A stretch of 52,226 nucleotides of DNA from Actinomycetaceae bacterium (GTDB lineage: Bacteria > Actinomycetota > Actinomycetes > Actinomycetales > Actinomycetaceae), in contig JAUNVP010000007.1 of the NCBI GenBank assembly GCA_030537615.1, forward strand, positions 1 through 52,226. Direction: 5' to 3'. Below the pieces are notes generated by a model. The model worked only from the letters and a program-made list of their open reading frames with translations, did not search any database and was not told the origin of the DNA. A program made the translations under genes and the position numbers. This document shows, one piece after another, positions 44,442-52,226 of this stretch. How positions within the stretch are numbered: position 1 is the first letter of the stretch; every line of letters starts with the position of its first letter.

Positions 44442-46406
44442 CTACGCGTCCTTCTTAGCTCCAGAATCGGAATCGGAGTCATGCTCCGTTTTACTTAGCG
44501 TTGGCGATGTCTCGACATCGCTTGCTTCAGGAGAAAGATTCTCCGTCTCGTCGGCGCTGTCGGAACGGTTGTGAATCTGACGTTGAATCGACCGGAGTCG
44601 TTCTCCTGCCATTTGCGTCGTAGACTCAACCTGTTCGGAAATCTGCTCCGAGATATCCCGCAGTTGTTCGCGCGCGACAGCCGATCCCTGGCGGATTTGC
44701 TGCTTAAACTCGTCCGAGGAATCCGATAGGCGCTCACTTGCGTCCATGAGGTATTCCTTGACGCGCCGACGCATCACTTTGCCGATCTGGGAGCGGGGAA
44801 GCTCCGACATGACGACAATGCGACGGGGGAGAGCGTAGTGGGCAATCGACTTTTCAGCCCAGCGTCGAACGTCTTCAAGGGTTACGGTGGCACCTGCCTT
44901 GAGGATTAGAGCGGCAACGACGGATTCGCCGCGTGAGCCCTCCGGAACGCCAACGACCGCGACGTCTTCAACGTCGGGCATTGAGCGCACCGCGTCTTCA
45001 ACTTGAGACGGGTAAATATTGAATCCTCCGGAGATAATGAGTTCTTTACGGCGATCAGCCATGACGACGAAACCATCATCGAGACGAACGAGGTCTCCGG
45101 TGCGCAACCAGCCGTCGTGAAACACGTCTTTCGTTTCTTCTTCGTTTTCCCAATATCCCTTGCATACCTGAGGTCCACGAGCGAGAAGTTCTCCGACTTC
45201 GCCTTCGGGGACATCGCGGTCAGGGTTTTCCGGATCGACGATACGGATCTCCGTCGAAGGAAACGGGATCCCAAGTGCACCGCGACGACGCGTTTTCCCC
45301 AGTGGGCATCCGAGAATAATAGGGGAGGCTTCGGTCATGCCGTAACCTTCAACGAGCAGACCGCCAGTGGCTTCTTCCCACGCGTCCGCCAACTCTTTTT
45401 CAATCGGCATCGCTCCGCACAGCGCGTAGCCGATAGACGACATGTCAGTCGGGTTCTTTTCCAATCCCTGAAGGAGCCGATCGAAAATCGGTGGAACTCC
45501 GAGGAAGAACGTGCAGGGGATCCGTTTTTGCGCATCGAGCACCATATCGACATCAAACTTGGGGAAGATCACCTGAGTAGCTCCCAGGCGGAACCCAGCC
45601 CCGAGGGTCACGCTGAGACCGAACGCGTGGAAGAACGGCAAAATTGCGTAGAAGACTTCAGCTCCATCGTGCAGTGCTGGAACCCAGGCGCGGTCCTGCG
45701 CTGTATTCGTCCCCATCGATTGATGGGTGACCATGACAGCTTTGGGTGTTCCCGTCGTACCTCCGGTGTGGAGAAGAACCGCAATGTCGTTGGGGCGGGC
45801 AGGGCATTCCCCACGCCACGCTGTTTCATTCTTCACCGCTCGATCCCAGTCGCGTGCCCACTTCGGAGGCTTCTTCGACATCTGCGCTTTTTTCTGTCGC
45901 GCAGGTTTGAGCGGAAGATTAATAAGTACCCGGGAACCAAGTGGAAGAGCCTTCGTTAGATCGACCGTAAAAACGGTTGTTGGTTTGAGGTCGTCCACAT
46001 CAATAGCTTCGAGAGAATTCTCCCACACGACGATAACGCGAGCGCCGGCTCTTTTCAGTTCTTCAGTGAGTTCAGCTCGGGGCGACAGCGGATTCGTCTC
46101 AACGGCAATTGCCCCAAGCGTCATGATCGCGTAGAGAGCAACGACGTGTTGGGTGCAATTGGGAAGCGTAATGCCAACTCGATCTCCGCGACGGACACCG
46201 GCACGGTGGAGAAGCCGCGCTGCCTGACGAATCTGGCGCACGAGTTGTGCATACGTGAGCCGAGCCCCAAGAAAATCGACAGCCACGCGCTGGGGATACC
46301 GTTCCGCGACCTCGAACAAAATATTCGGCAGGGAGCGAGTCTCGAGTGGGACGGTGTATGGAACGCCAGGAGCGTACTGTTCTCGCAACTTTTCAGTGAG
46401 CGTCAC
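44442..46406 (-). CDS. fadD: long-chain fatty-acid-CoA ligase with helical tail
   Basis: An AMP-forming ligase that activates fatty acids to acyl-CoA. The P-loop is HTGGTTGTPK (213-222 from the GTG start), followed by the GYGMTEASP signature and TGDLVRLDDGFV, and the C-terminal domain motif ELPRSQIGKVMRRR with the catalytic lysine. The length of 654 is long; after about residue 555 there is an extra 100-residue, strongly charged, helical and then Ser/Asp/Glu-rich tail. I took GTG at 46406 because GGAG lies six bases upstream; TTG at 46418 is an alternative. It is followed by a convergent nrdR. Exact chain length is not readable. Confidence 0.9.
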   Translation of the reverse strand: MTLTEKLREQYAPGVPYTVPLETRSLPNILFEVAERYPQRVAVDFLGARLTYAQLVRQIRQAARLLHRAGVRRGDRVGITLPNCTQHVVALYAIMTLGAIAVETNPLSPRAELTEELKRAGARVIVVWENSLEAIDVDDLKPTTVFTVDLTKALPLGSRVLINLPLKPARQKKAQMSKKPPKWARDWDRAVKNETAWRGECPARPNDIAVLLHTGGTTGTPKAVMVTHQSMGTNTAQDRAWVPALHDGAEVFYAILPFFHAFGLSVTLGAGFRLGATQVIFPKFDVDMVLDAQKRIPCTFFLGVPPIFDRLLQGLEKNPTDMSSIGYALCGAMPIEKELADAWEEATGGLLVEGYGMTEASPIILGCPLGKTRRRGALGIPFPSTEIRIVDPENPDRDVPEGEVGELLARGPQVCKGYWENEEETKDVFHDGWLRTGDLVRLDDGFVVMADRRKELIISGGFNIYPSQVEDAVRSMPDVEDVAVVGVPEGSRGESVVAALILKAGATVTLEDVRRWAEKSIAHYALPRRIVVMSELPRSQIGKVMRRRVKEYLMDASERLSDSSDEFKQQIRQGSAVAREQLRDISEQISEQVESTTQMAGERLRSIQRQIHNRSDSADETENLSPEASDVETSPTLSKTEHDSDSDSGAKKDA

Positions 46407-46439
46407 TATTGTCTCCAAAGGTCAGATCGGAACGACGCT

Positions 46440-46457
46440 ACTTACGATAGCGTAAGT
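46440..46457 (-). promoter_or_regulatory. perfect inverted repeat in front of fadD
   Basis: ACTTACG (46440-46446), ATAG, CGTAAGT (46451-46457): two perfect seven-base arms with a four-base spacer, 33 bases upstream of the fadD start. The size and symmetry fit a TetR-type operator. No other copy was noticed in the window. Confidence 0.55.
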
Positions 46458-46532
46458 TACGCGTTCATGGTGTATCCGTCGGAGTGTCGATATTGGTGTC
46501 AATGTGTGACACCCAGAAGAAATGAGCTGCGA

Positions 46533-47750
46533 CTAGTGGCTGTTCGGGCGCCGAAGTACCCGCAGACGAATCGTGTCCTCGAGCTCGTCAATAGCTGAAA
46601 TAGCTTCAACGGGAAGCTCAGAGGAAATATCCGTGATGGCGTACCCCGTGCTCCCGTGAGTGCCGAGAATCTGTCCGTCGATATTCGCTCCATGCTCAGC
46701 GAACGTTTGGTTAATGAGAGCGAGCACGCCCGGAGTGTTCCGGTGGATGAGAGCGACACGATAGCGCGAAGAGGGGGAGGGCGTCAGCGTGAGGTTGGGA
46801 ATGTTGACGGACATGTCGGTCGAAGCTGATCGAATGTAATCGGAGATTTTGTGGGCGACGAAATGTCCGATATCGATCTGAGCTTCAACGGTTGAGCCAC
46901 CCACATGAGGAGTGAGGATCACATTGTCCATGCGGGCCAGAGGAGATTCAAAAGCGTCCCCTGTCTGTTTGGGTTCAGTCGGGAACACATCGACGGCAGC
47001 ACCGGCAAGATGCCCGGATTTGAGATGATCCGCAAGCGCGTCGATATCGGTGACAAAACCACGAGACAAGTTAATAAACAGCGAACCCGGTTTCATTTTA
47101 GCGAACTCATCACGCCCGAAAAACGCCTGATTCTGAGGGCTTCCGTCAACGTGAAGGGAGACGACATCAGCGATCTCCAACAGTTCGTCAAGAGTCGTCA
47201 TTCTCCGAGCATTACCGAGGGCAAGACGCTCGGCAATGTCATAAAAGACGACGTGCATTCCCATGGCTTCGGCGAGAACTGACAATTGGGTACCGATATT
47301 GCCGTAACCGATAATGCCGAGAGTACGGCCTCGAACTTCGTGCGATCCGTGCGCGGACTTATCCCATATTCCGCGGTGCAACATAGAATTACGCACTGTA
47401 AGGCGTCGGGTGAGCGCAATGATTTCGGCAATCGCGAGTTCGACAACTGAGCGAGTATTTGAATAGGGCGCGTTGAATACGGCTACTCCTCGCGCACTTG
47501 CGGTATCGAGATCAATTTGATTAGTGCCAATGCAAAAGGCACCGATAGACATCAACTGGGGATTAGCGTTGAGAACCTTTTTTGTCACGGTCGTTTTCGA
47601 CCGAATCCCGAGGATTTCAAATCCTTTGAGCTCCTGAATCAGCTCGTCTTCGTCGAGAGCGCCAGCGTGGCGGACAACTTCAATATCGTGAGCGGCAAAA
47701 ACCTCATCGGCTTGGGTGTGAGGGTTCTCCAGTAGCAATGCACGTGTCAT
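46533..47750 (-). CDS. serA: D-3-phosphoglycerate dehydrogenase
   Basis: SerA oxidises 3-phosphoglycerate, the first step of serine synthesis. The 405-residue protein is of the short E. coli type: NAD loop GIIGYGNIG (in the segment around 146-156), the Arg/Glu/His triad region with FINLSRG and PHVGGST, and a C-terminal ACT domain (about 330-405) that confers feedback control in the family. The 74 bases upstream hold a possible AATTAT -10 element; the ATG may be close to a leaderless start. The gene is transcribed toward fadD, 114 bases away. Confidence 0.95.
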   Translation of the reverse strand: MTRALLLENPHTQADEVFAAHDIEVVRHAGALDEDELIQELKGFEILGIRSKTTVTKKVLNANPQLMSIGAFCIGTNQIDLDTASARGVAVFNAPYSNTRSVVELAIAEIIALTRRLTVRNSMLHRGIWDKSAHGSHEVRGRTLGIIGYGNIGTQLSVLAEAMGMHVVFYDIAERLALGNARRMTTLDELLEIADVVSLHVDGSPQNQAFFGRDEFAKMKPGSLFINLSRGFVTDIDALADHLKSGHLAGAAVDVFPTEPKQTGDAFESPLARMDNVILTPHVGGSTVEAQIDIGHFVAHKISDYIRSASTDMSVNIPNLTLTPSPSSRYRVALIHRNTPGVLALINQTFAEHGANIDGQILGTHGSTGYAITDISSELPVEAISAIDELEDTIRLRVLRRPNSH

Positions 47751-47824
47751 AGTCCAATAATTGCACTTTGCGGGACATCTATTGACATCCTGGCCAAAAG
47801 ATGAACATGAGTTTGACCACGATC

Positions 47825-50029
47825 CTAGCTTTCAGCCAGCGCATGTGGGAGCGTGTTCGTCGTGACCATGTGCAGACGGTGAGTTGGCCGGGTCATGGCG
47901 ACATATAGGTCTCCAGGACTGCGATCAAGAATGGCCGTGGGCTCCACGATGATGACGGTATCGAATTCGAGACCCTTCGACATCGTTGGTGTCATGATGG
48001 ACATCCGGTCGGTCAGGGTGTGTCCAACGTCGAGTTGGCTGGCTAGCGTTCGAAGCATACCGTCCGGAACGATGATCGCGATCCGCCCCTGAGCTTCTCC
48101 CACCGTTTCGTCAAGATATCTGCAAGCCGATTCCTGAAGTTCTTTCAGGCGAACCATGAGGTGCTCAGAATCCGTGTACACGACATCGTATGCATCGTCG
48201 ACATCGCGGGCCGCAATAAGAGGATAGTGCGGTGGGATCCCTCGTTCTAACATCAGCGCATTTGCTTTGTTAAGGATCGAAGCCGGGGTACGGTAGGAGA
48301 CTGTCAGTACCGATTCGCCGCTGAGGGCGCGGATCGCAGGGCCGAGAAGTTCCTCCCAACTCGATGCCGGTACTGCTCCTGACCGCTGGTCGAGGTCGCC
48401 TGTTACGGTAAAGGAACGTGACGGACAGCGTCGCAAGAGAACATGCCACGCGAGGGGACTCAGCTCCTGTGCTTCATCAACAATAACGTGGCCGTACGCC
48501 CATGTTCGATCTTTCAAAGCTCGTTGCGCCACGGGAAGATAGTCGGCATTCTCGCTCGCCCGCTCGGCGAGCATTTCTCCCGTGACGAGACCACCGCCGA
48601 GTTCCATCGACGCGATAGCCTGCCCCGCCGCCTCAATTTCGCGTTGACGAGCCAGTTCCCGATCCCGCGCTCGCGTCGACTGATTGGGGAGAGGGCCGAG
48701 AAGCTCCTCTAACTCATCGAGAATAGGAATGTCACTCTCGGTCAGAGCACTACCGCGGGGACGATACAAAAGAGCGCGCTCGTCGGGAGACAGTTGCGGT
48801 GCACACTGGGCGAGAAAATCAGCAGAAGAGTACAGTCGCTCGAGCACAGCGAGTCCTGACATCGGTAGCCACGCAAGATTAATAGCTCGACGCGCGGGTA
48901 AGGATCCTCGAATGTACTCGTAATACCAACTCAAATCTTGTTTCAGGGATACTTGATCGTCCATCTGCTGCGCCAGGCGATCCATGAGCTCCAACGCGAA
49001 GCCCTCCCACGCTTCATTGTGTGGCTTCCCTGATCGGCGTGCCCGGGTGCGAGCGGCGCGAACATCGTGCGCGCGCAGACACACTCGATACGAAGCTATG
49101 GCTAGTTCAGTGTCCTCGGGAACTCGTTCGAGCGATCGAACGGCCTTCTTGGCAATCTCAATCCAATCGATTCGGCCCTTGATTTCTCGCACGGATTCCT
49201 CGTCGCGACCGGGCGCTGAAACGCCGGGCAAGAGATCAGCCAGCGTGGTTGAAACCACGCCGGTTTCACCGAGCGATGGGAGAACACGATCGATGTACTG
49301 GAGAAATACCTTGGAGGGCCCGATGACAAGCACCCCCGAATTTTCCAAGCGTTCTCGCTCCGAATACAGCAGGTATGCAGCTCGGTGGAGTGCGACCGCC
49401 GTCTTTCCGGTTCCCGGACCTCCTTGAATAACAAAAAGCCCATCGGGAGCGCGCCGGATAATCTCATCTTGTTCTGCTTGAATCGTGGAAACAATATCCG
49501 ACATGCGTCCATCGCGGGCCTGCGACAACGCATGCATCAGCGCCCCTTCGCCCTGAAACGTCATCGTTGAATCAGGCGGTAGATCAGCCAAGAATTCGTC
49601 TTCGATTTCCGTCACGCGTCGTTGCCGAGTTTGAATGTGGCGGCGCCGCACAATGCCAAGCGGTTGGGCGGCAGTCGCCTGGTAAAAACGACGAGAAACT
49701 GGAGCTCTCCAATCGATAAGAATCTGCTCATTATTGTCTCGTAGGCCGATGCGGCCAATGTACAGCGTCTGCTCGTCCTCATCATCGATACGACCGAAGA
49801 CAAGATGGTCGCCAACGCTTTCCAACCGCGCGGCTTCATCACCCCAATGCGCCACAAAGGCATCGCGCTCAGTCAACGCCTGCGGCGAATTCCTCCACTC
49901 CGATGCTTGTGCTTCTCGCTGACGTTGGCGATGATCAACAATCGTTTGGTCGAGGACACCGTAAGCTGAATCGACGAACGCTTGTTCACGTCGGATTTCT
50001 TCTTCGTGGTTGGACCTGACGGAAGTCAA
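47825..50029 (-). CDS. helD: HelD-like UvrD-family ATPase
   Basis: HelD is an RNA-polymerase-recycling ATPase related to UvrD helicases that removes stalled polymerase from DNA. The 734 residues show an N-terminal coiled-coil-rich region (about 1-60), Walker A GGPGTGKTAVALHR near residue 204, and conserved UvrD motifs including VIVDEAQEL, TGDLDQRSGAVP and YVAMTRPTHRLHMV. I chose TTG at 50029 because AAGGAAGGG lies six bases upstream; the frame extends to 50062. The 220 bases upstream hold no gene; they separate it from the divergent PAC2-family gene. Confidence 0.9.
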   Translation of the reverse strand: MTSVRSNHEEEIRREQAFVDSAYGVLDQTIVDHRQRQREAQASEWRNSPQALTERDAFVAHWGDEAARLESVGDHLVFGRIDDEDEQTLYIGRIGLRDNNEQILIDWRAPVSRRFYQATAAQPLGIVRRRHIQTRQRRVTEIEDEFLADLPPDSTMTFQGEGALMHALSQARDGRMSDIVSTIQAEQDEIIRRAPDGLFVIQGGPGTGKTAVALHRAAYLLYSERERLENSGVLVIGPSKVFLQYIDRVLPSLGETGVVSTTLADLLPGVSAPGRDEESVREIKGRIDWIEIAKKAVRSLERVPEDTELAIASYRVCLRAHDVRAARTRARRSGKPHNEAWEGFALELMDRLAQQMDDQVSLKQDLSWYYEYIRGSLPARRAINLAWLPMSGLAVLERLYSSADFLAQCAPQLSPDERALLYRPRGSALTESDIPILDELEELLGPLPNQSTRARDRELARQREIEAAGQAIASMELGGGLVTGEMLAERASENADYLPVAQRALKDRTWAYGHVIVDEAQELSPLAWHVLLRRCPSRSFTVTGDLDQRSGAVPASSWEELLGPAIRALSGESVLTVSYRTPASILNKANALMLERGIPPHYPLIAARDVDDAYDVVYTDSEHLMVRLKELQESACRYLDETVGEAQGRIAIIVPDGMLRTLASQLDVGHTLTDRMSIMTPTMSKGLEFDTVIIVEPTAILDRSPGDLYVAMTRPTHRLHMVTTNTLPHALAES

Positions 50030-50251
50030 CGGCAACCCTTCCTTGAGGTAACAGAGCAACACACAATTATGCCCTAATCAGAGATCGGACGCTCGGTGAA
50101 ATCATTCAATTTTCATCGCTATGCGACACGGAGAACCGATTGAAGCGGGGAATAAACGAGCGTGCCCATACGTTGAACTATTAACGCGCCGAGCTGTTTG
50201 AGACGATTCTGTTCAGGATTGCTAGGCTAGGAGACACGGGAAGGAGGAGTC

Positions 50252-51274
50252 ATGGAACCGCACGAACTCATTGAAGTTGACCGGAGCGTCAAATACCACG
50301 CTCCGATTTTGCTGTCGTATCTATCGGGAGCGACCGATGCTGGTCGGGCCAGCGCGCTCGCGGTCGATCAGCTACTCACCTCCCTCCCGGTACGGCGGGT
50401 CGCGACCTTTGATACGGATATGCTCATTGACTATCGCTCTCACCGACCGTCGGTGACTATCGAGAACTGGTCGGTGGTCGATATCGATGTTCCTGAAATC
50501 GCTATTGACCTGGTGCAAGATGACGGTGGAGTGCCCATCCTCGTGCTCCACGGCCCCGAACCCGACGCTAAATGGCAGAGATTTTCTGCTGCTGTTACTG
50601 AATTTGCTCATGAGGCCGGAGTGGAAATTTGTGTCTCAATGATGGGAATGCCAGCCGCGGTGCCCCACACCCGGCCGACCCTCGTCCATTTGCAGTCCAC
50701 CGATCCCTCGCTGGTTGAAGGACAACCCGAGATGGGAGGGGCAATTCAGTTCAATTCATCAGCCAACACGTTCTTGCAGCACTCGCTGGCCAATGCGGGG
50801 ATCGAAGGCGTTAATTTCCTCGCGGCTGTTCCGTATTACATGGCGGATGTTGAATATCCGACAGCCTCACTTGCCTTGCTGGAGCGGATGGCTTCGGTGT
50901 TAGATCTTCAGCTTCCTAAAGGCAATATCGAAGCAGGGTCGCAAGATGTGCAGAATCAACTGAAGGCAATGGTGGCGGAGACTGCGGAAAACAGCAATCT
51001 CGTCAAGATGCTCGAGCAGCATTTTGACGAACAGGTTTCCGACGCCGCAAAGGCTATCGGCGACTTCCCTTCGCCAGAGGATTTTGACGATGCGGCAGAT
51101 CTCAAAGAACCACCGGAAGAGAAAGAGGAATCCGTCGACGTCGATGCTTTGACCGAGGCTATCGAACAGTTTCTCGCACGAGCGACTGATAGCGATACCC
51201 CACCCAAGCCCGATCCGCAGGCGGATCGAAAGCCTCGTCACCGTGCGCCAAAACCGTGGGAGCTCGACTCGTAG
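50252..51274 (+). CDS. PAC2 (proteasome assembly chaperone) family protein
   Basis: A 340-residue PAC2-fold protein. Family features are YLSGATDAGRAS (25-36), VLHGPEPDAKWQRF and GVEICVSMMGMPAAVPHTRP (split motif), and GVNFLAAVPYYMADVEYPTASLALLERM. An acidic linker and a basic, Pro-rich tail (after about 285) follow. Bacterial members form trimers and are linked to proteasome-associated or unknown functions; no proteasome genes lie in this window. GGAGGAG precedes the ATG. The gene is divergent from helD. Confidence 0.85.
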   Translation: MEPHELIEVDRSVKYHAPILLSYLSGATDAGRASALAVDQLLTSLPVRRVATFDTDMLIDYRSHRPSVTIENWSVVDIDVPEIAIDLVQDDGGVPILVLHGPEPDAKWQRFSAAVTEFAHEAGVEICVSMMGMPAAVPHTRPTLVHLQSTDPSLVEGQPEMGGAIQFNSSANTFLQHSLANAGIEGVNFLAAVPYYMADVEYPTASLALLERMASVLDLQLPKGNIEAGSQDVQNQLKAMVAETAENSNLVKMLEQHFDEQVSDAAKAIGDFPSPEDFDDAADLKEPPEEKEESVDVDALTEAIEQFLARATDSDTPPKPDPQADRKPRHRAPKPWELDS

Positions 51275-51337
51275 CGCGCCGATACTCCGGTCGGGTGATC
51301 AGATACGGTTGATCGCACCTGGCCAAGGATGAGTATC

Positions 51338-52195
51338 CTATTCGTCGTGAATGGGGGGAACTGTGCCCAACCAGCGCTCCACATCGGGACGGGGAAGAAA
51401 GCGGACGGGGAGGGGAAGGCGTCGCAGTAGCCGCTGACACTGCGCCCACGATTGAGGGATTTCGGGATGCCCGTCGTTGGCCGCCAAGAGGACGAGGTTC
51501 CCACGCCGACCTCCCGAAAGTGTCTTTGCTTCAGCCACCACCGCGACATGCCTGAACGTCGCTAAGGCACCGGCGATATCTGCACGGGCATCAAATCCTT
51601 TGCCGTGACCGCAGTTGGCGAACAGAAGACCGTCTGGAGTGAGAGCAGTGCGAGCCCGCTCATAGAATTCCACGCTCCGTAACCGACGTGGAGTGTGCGG
51701 ACCATTGAAAACGTCTCGGACTACGACATCGTAGCTCCCTGGACGAACTGAGCTGAGAACTCGGTGCGCATCGTCCACTCGGATGCGCAAACGGGGTGAA
51801 CGAGGAAGATCGAAAAGCGACCGGCACGCGGTTGCTAATTCCGCGTTGATTTCAACGGCAACTTGAGATGAGCCGGGTCGATGTGTTTCCCACGCCCACG
51901 GAAGAGCACATGCACAGGCCCCGAGGTGGAGCGCCCGCACCGGCTGAGGAGGCGGAACAAAAGCGTCGAGCGCGCAGGTCATGTGCTGCATGTACTCGAA
52001 GTCCAACTCACCTGGATCGAGCAGATTGATACCCGACGACTCGTAGTCACCGAGAAAAATAGTGGCGTGTTGCTGATCAATTCGGATCGTCATGGTGACG
52101 TCTCCGACGGGGATTTCAAGGCCGTCTCTCAGCTCGATCGGCGGCTGTTGACCGTGTCGCCGATTAGAGTGGTGGGTAGAGTTCTTCTTCGCCAT
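51338..52195 (-). CDS. spermidine-synthase-like methyltransferase fold protein
   Basis: The 285-residue product resembles the SpeE fold: YESSGINLLDPGELDFEYMQHM (split motif), ALHLGACACALPWAW (SAM-like loop, with Ala/Cys in place of Gly-x-Gly), VAVEINAEL, DDAHRVL and SYDVVVRDVF. The loop lacks the classical DGGxxR pattern of true spermidine synthases, so polyamine synthesis is uncertain. The start was taken at ATG 52195; an in-frame ATG at 52214-52216 is near the window edge. TACCGT before it could make the transcript leaderless. It is convergent with the PAC2 gene. Confidence 0.75.
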   Translation of the reverse strand: MAKKNSTHHSNRRHGQQPPIELRDGLEIPVGDVTMTIRIDQQHATIFLGDYESSGINLLDPGELDFEYMQHMTCALDAFVPPPQPVRALHLGACACALPWAWETHRPGSSQVAVEINAELATACRSLFDLPRSPRLRIRVDDAHRVLSSVRPGSYDVVVRDVFNGPHTPRRLRSVEFYERARTALTPDGLLFANCGHGKGFDARADIAGALATFRHVAVVAEAKTLSGGRRGNLVLLAANDGHPEIPQSWAQCQRLLRRLPLPVRFLPRPDVERWLGTVPPIHDE

Positions 52196-52226
52196 GCTTG
52201 TGACGGTAGGCCACATCGATGCCGTA

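Noticed and set aside
45003-45959. 318-codon plus-strand frame inside fadD
   Set aside because: It is antisense to a clear acyl-CoA ligase domain and its translation shows no family motif.
1-52226. Mobile element or prophage
   Set aside because: No transposase, integrase or phage gene and no terminal inverted repeats were seen; gene order is the actinobacterial backbone.

Overview
The window reads as a chromosomal core segment of an actinobacterium of moderate G+C (mid-50s percent by eye). The evidence is the fused MprF-like/lysyl-tRNA synthetase LysX, a ClgR-type regulator followed by DUF3046 and recA, an actinobacterial SOS box (CGAAC-N4-GTTCG), and lexA divergent from a LysM cell-division inhibitor next to nrdR. 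The gene order follows the classic actinobacterial backbone (rimP-nusA-infB-rbfA-truB-ribF-rpsO-pnp-M16 protease-dapB-dapA-rnj-ftsK-pgsA-clgR-recA-recX-miaB-miaA-hflX-lexA-nrdR). The Actinomycetaceae (Trueperella/Arcanobacterium-like) are my best guess for family, with low confidence. I see no prophage, insertion sequence, CRISPR array or obvious foreign island.

Layout. 0-2 kb: the 5' part of a CAT-anticodon tRNA (minus strand), a conserved hypothetical gene and a lipoprotein divergent from rimP. 2-12.8 kb: the translation and RNA-decay block rimP-nusA-ylxR-infB, a terminator, rbfA-truB, a striking Cys/His-rich small protein, ribF, a structured gene-free stretch, rpsO and pnp. 12.8-17.7 kb: a membrane protein, an M16 protease, dapB, a GNAT enzyme, a 420-bp gene-poor gap and dapA. 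17.7-28.8 kb: RNase J, lysX, a PfkB-type kinase, ftsK, pgsA, clgR, a DUF3046 gene and a lipid kinase. 28.8-31.2 kb: SOS-controlled recA-recX-pncC. 31.2-33.3 kb: mgtC-like and carboxylesterase genes on the minus strand. 33.4-41.3 kb: miaB, two YbjN-like genes, miaA, an RsmC-like methyltransferase, hflX and a DinG-type helicase. 41.3-44.4 kb: ldh, lexA, an SOS LysM gene and nrdR. 44.4-52.2 kb: an acyl-CoA ligase, serA, helD, a PAC2-family gene and a spermidine-synthase-like methyltransferase.

Working together: the first half couples transcription (NusA), initiation (IF2), ribosome maturation (RimP, RbfA), tRNA modification (TruB) and RNA turnover (PNPase, RNase J). DapA and DapB supply diaminopimelate and lysine. 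PgsA and LysX make and lysinylate phosphatidylglycerol. RecA, RecX, LexA and the LysM protein form the SOS circuit, with LexA boxes visible at both loci. NrdR and ClgR add regulation of ribonucleotide reductase and of proteolysis. The features most worth a second look are the Cys/His-rich protein between truB and ribF, two mutually exclusive hairpins over the infB ribosome-binding site, the structured ribF-rpsO and recA leaders, the gap before dapA, and a clean inverted repeat upstream of the acyl-CoA ligase gene. None of these proves a new system; they are leads.
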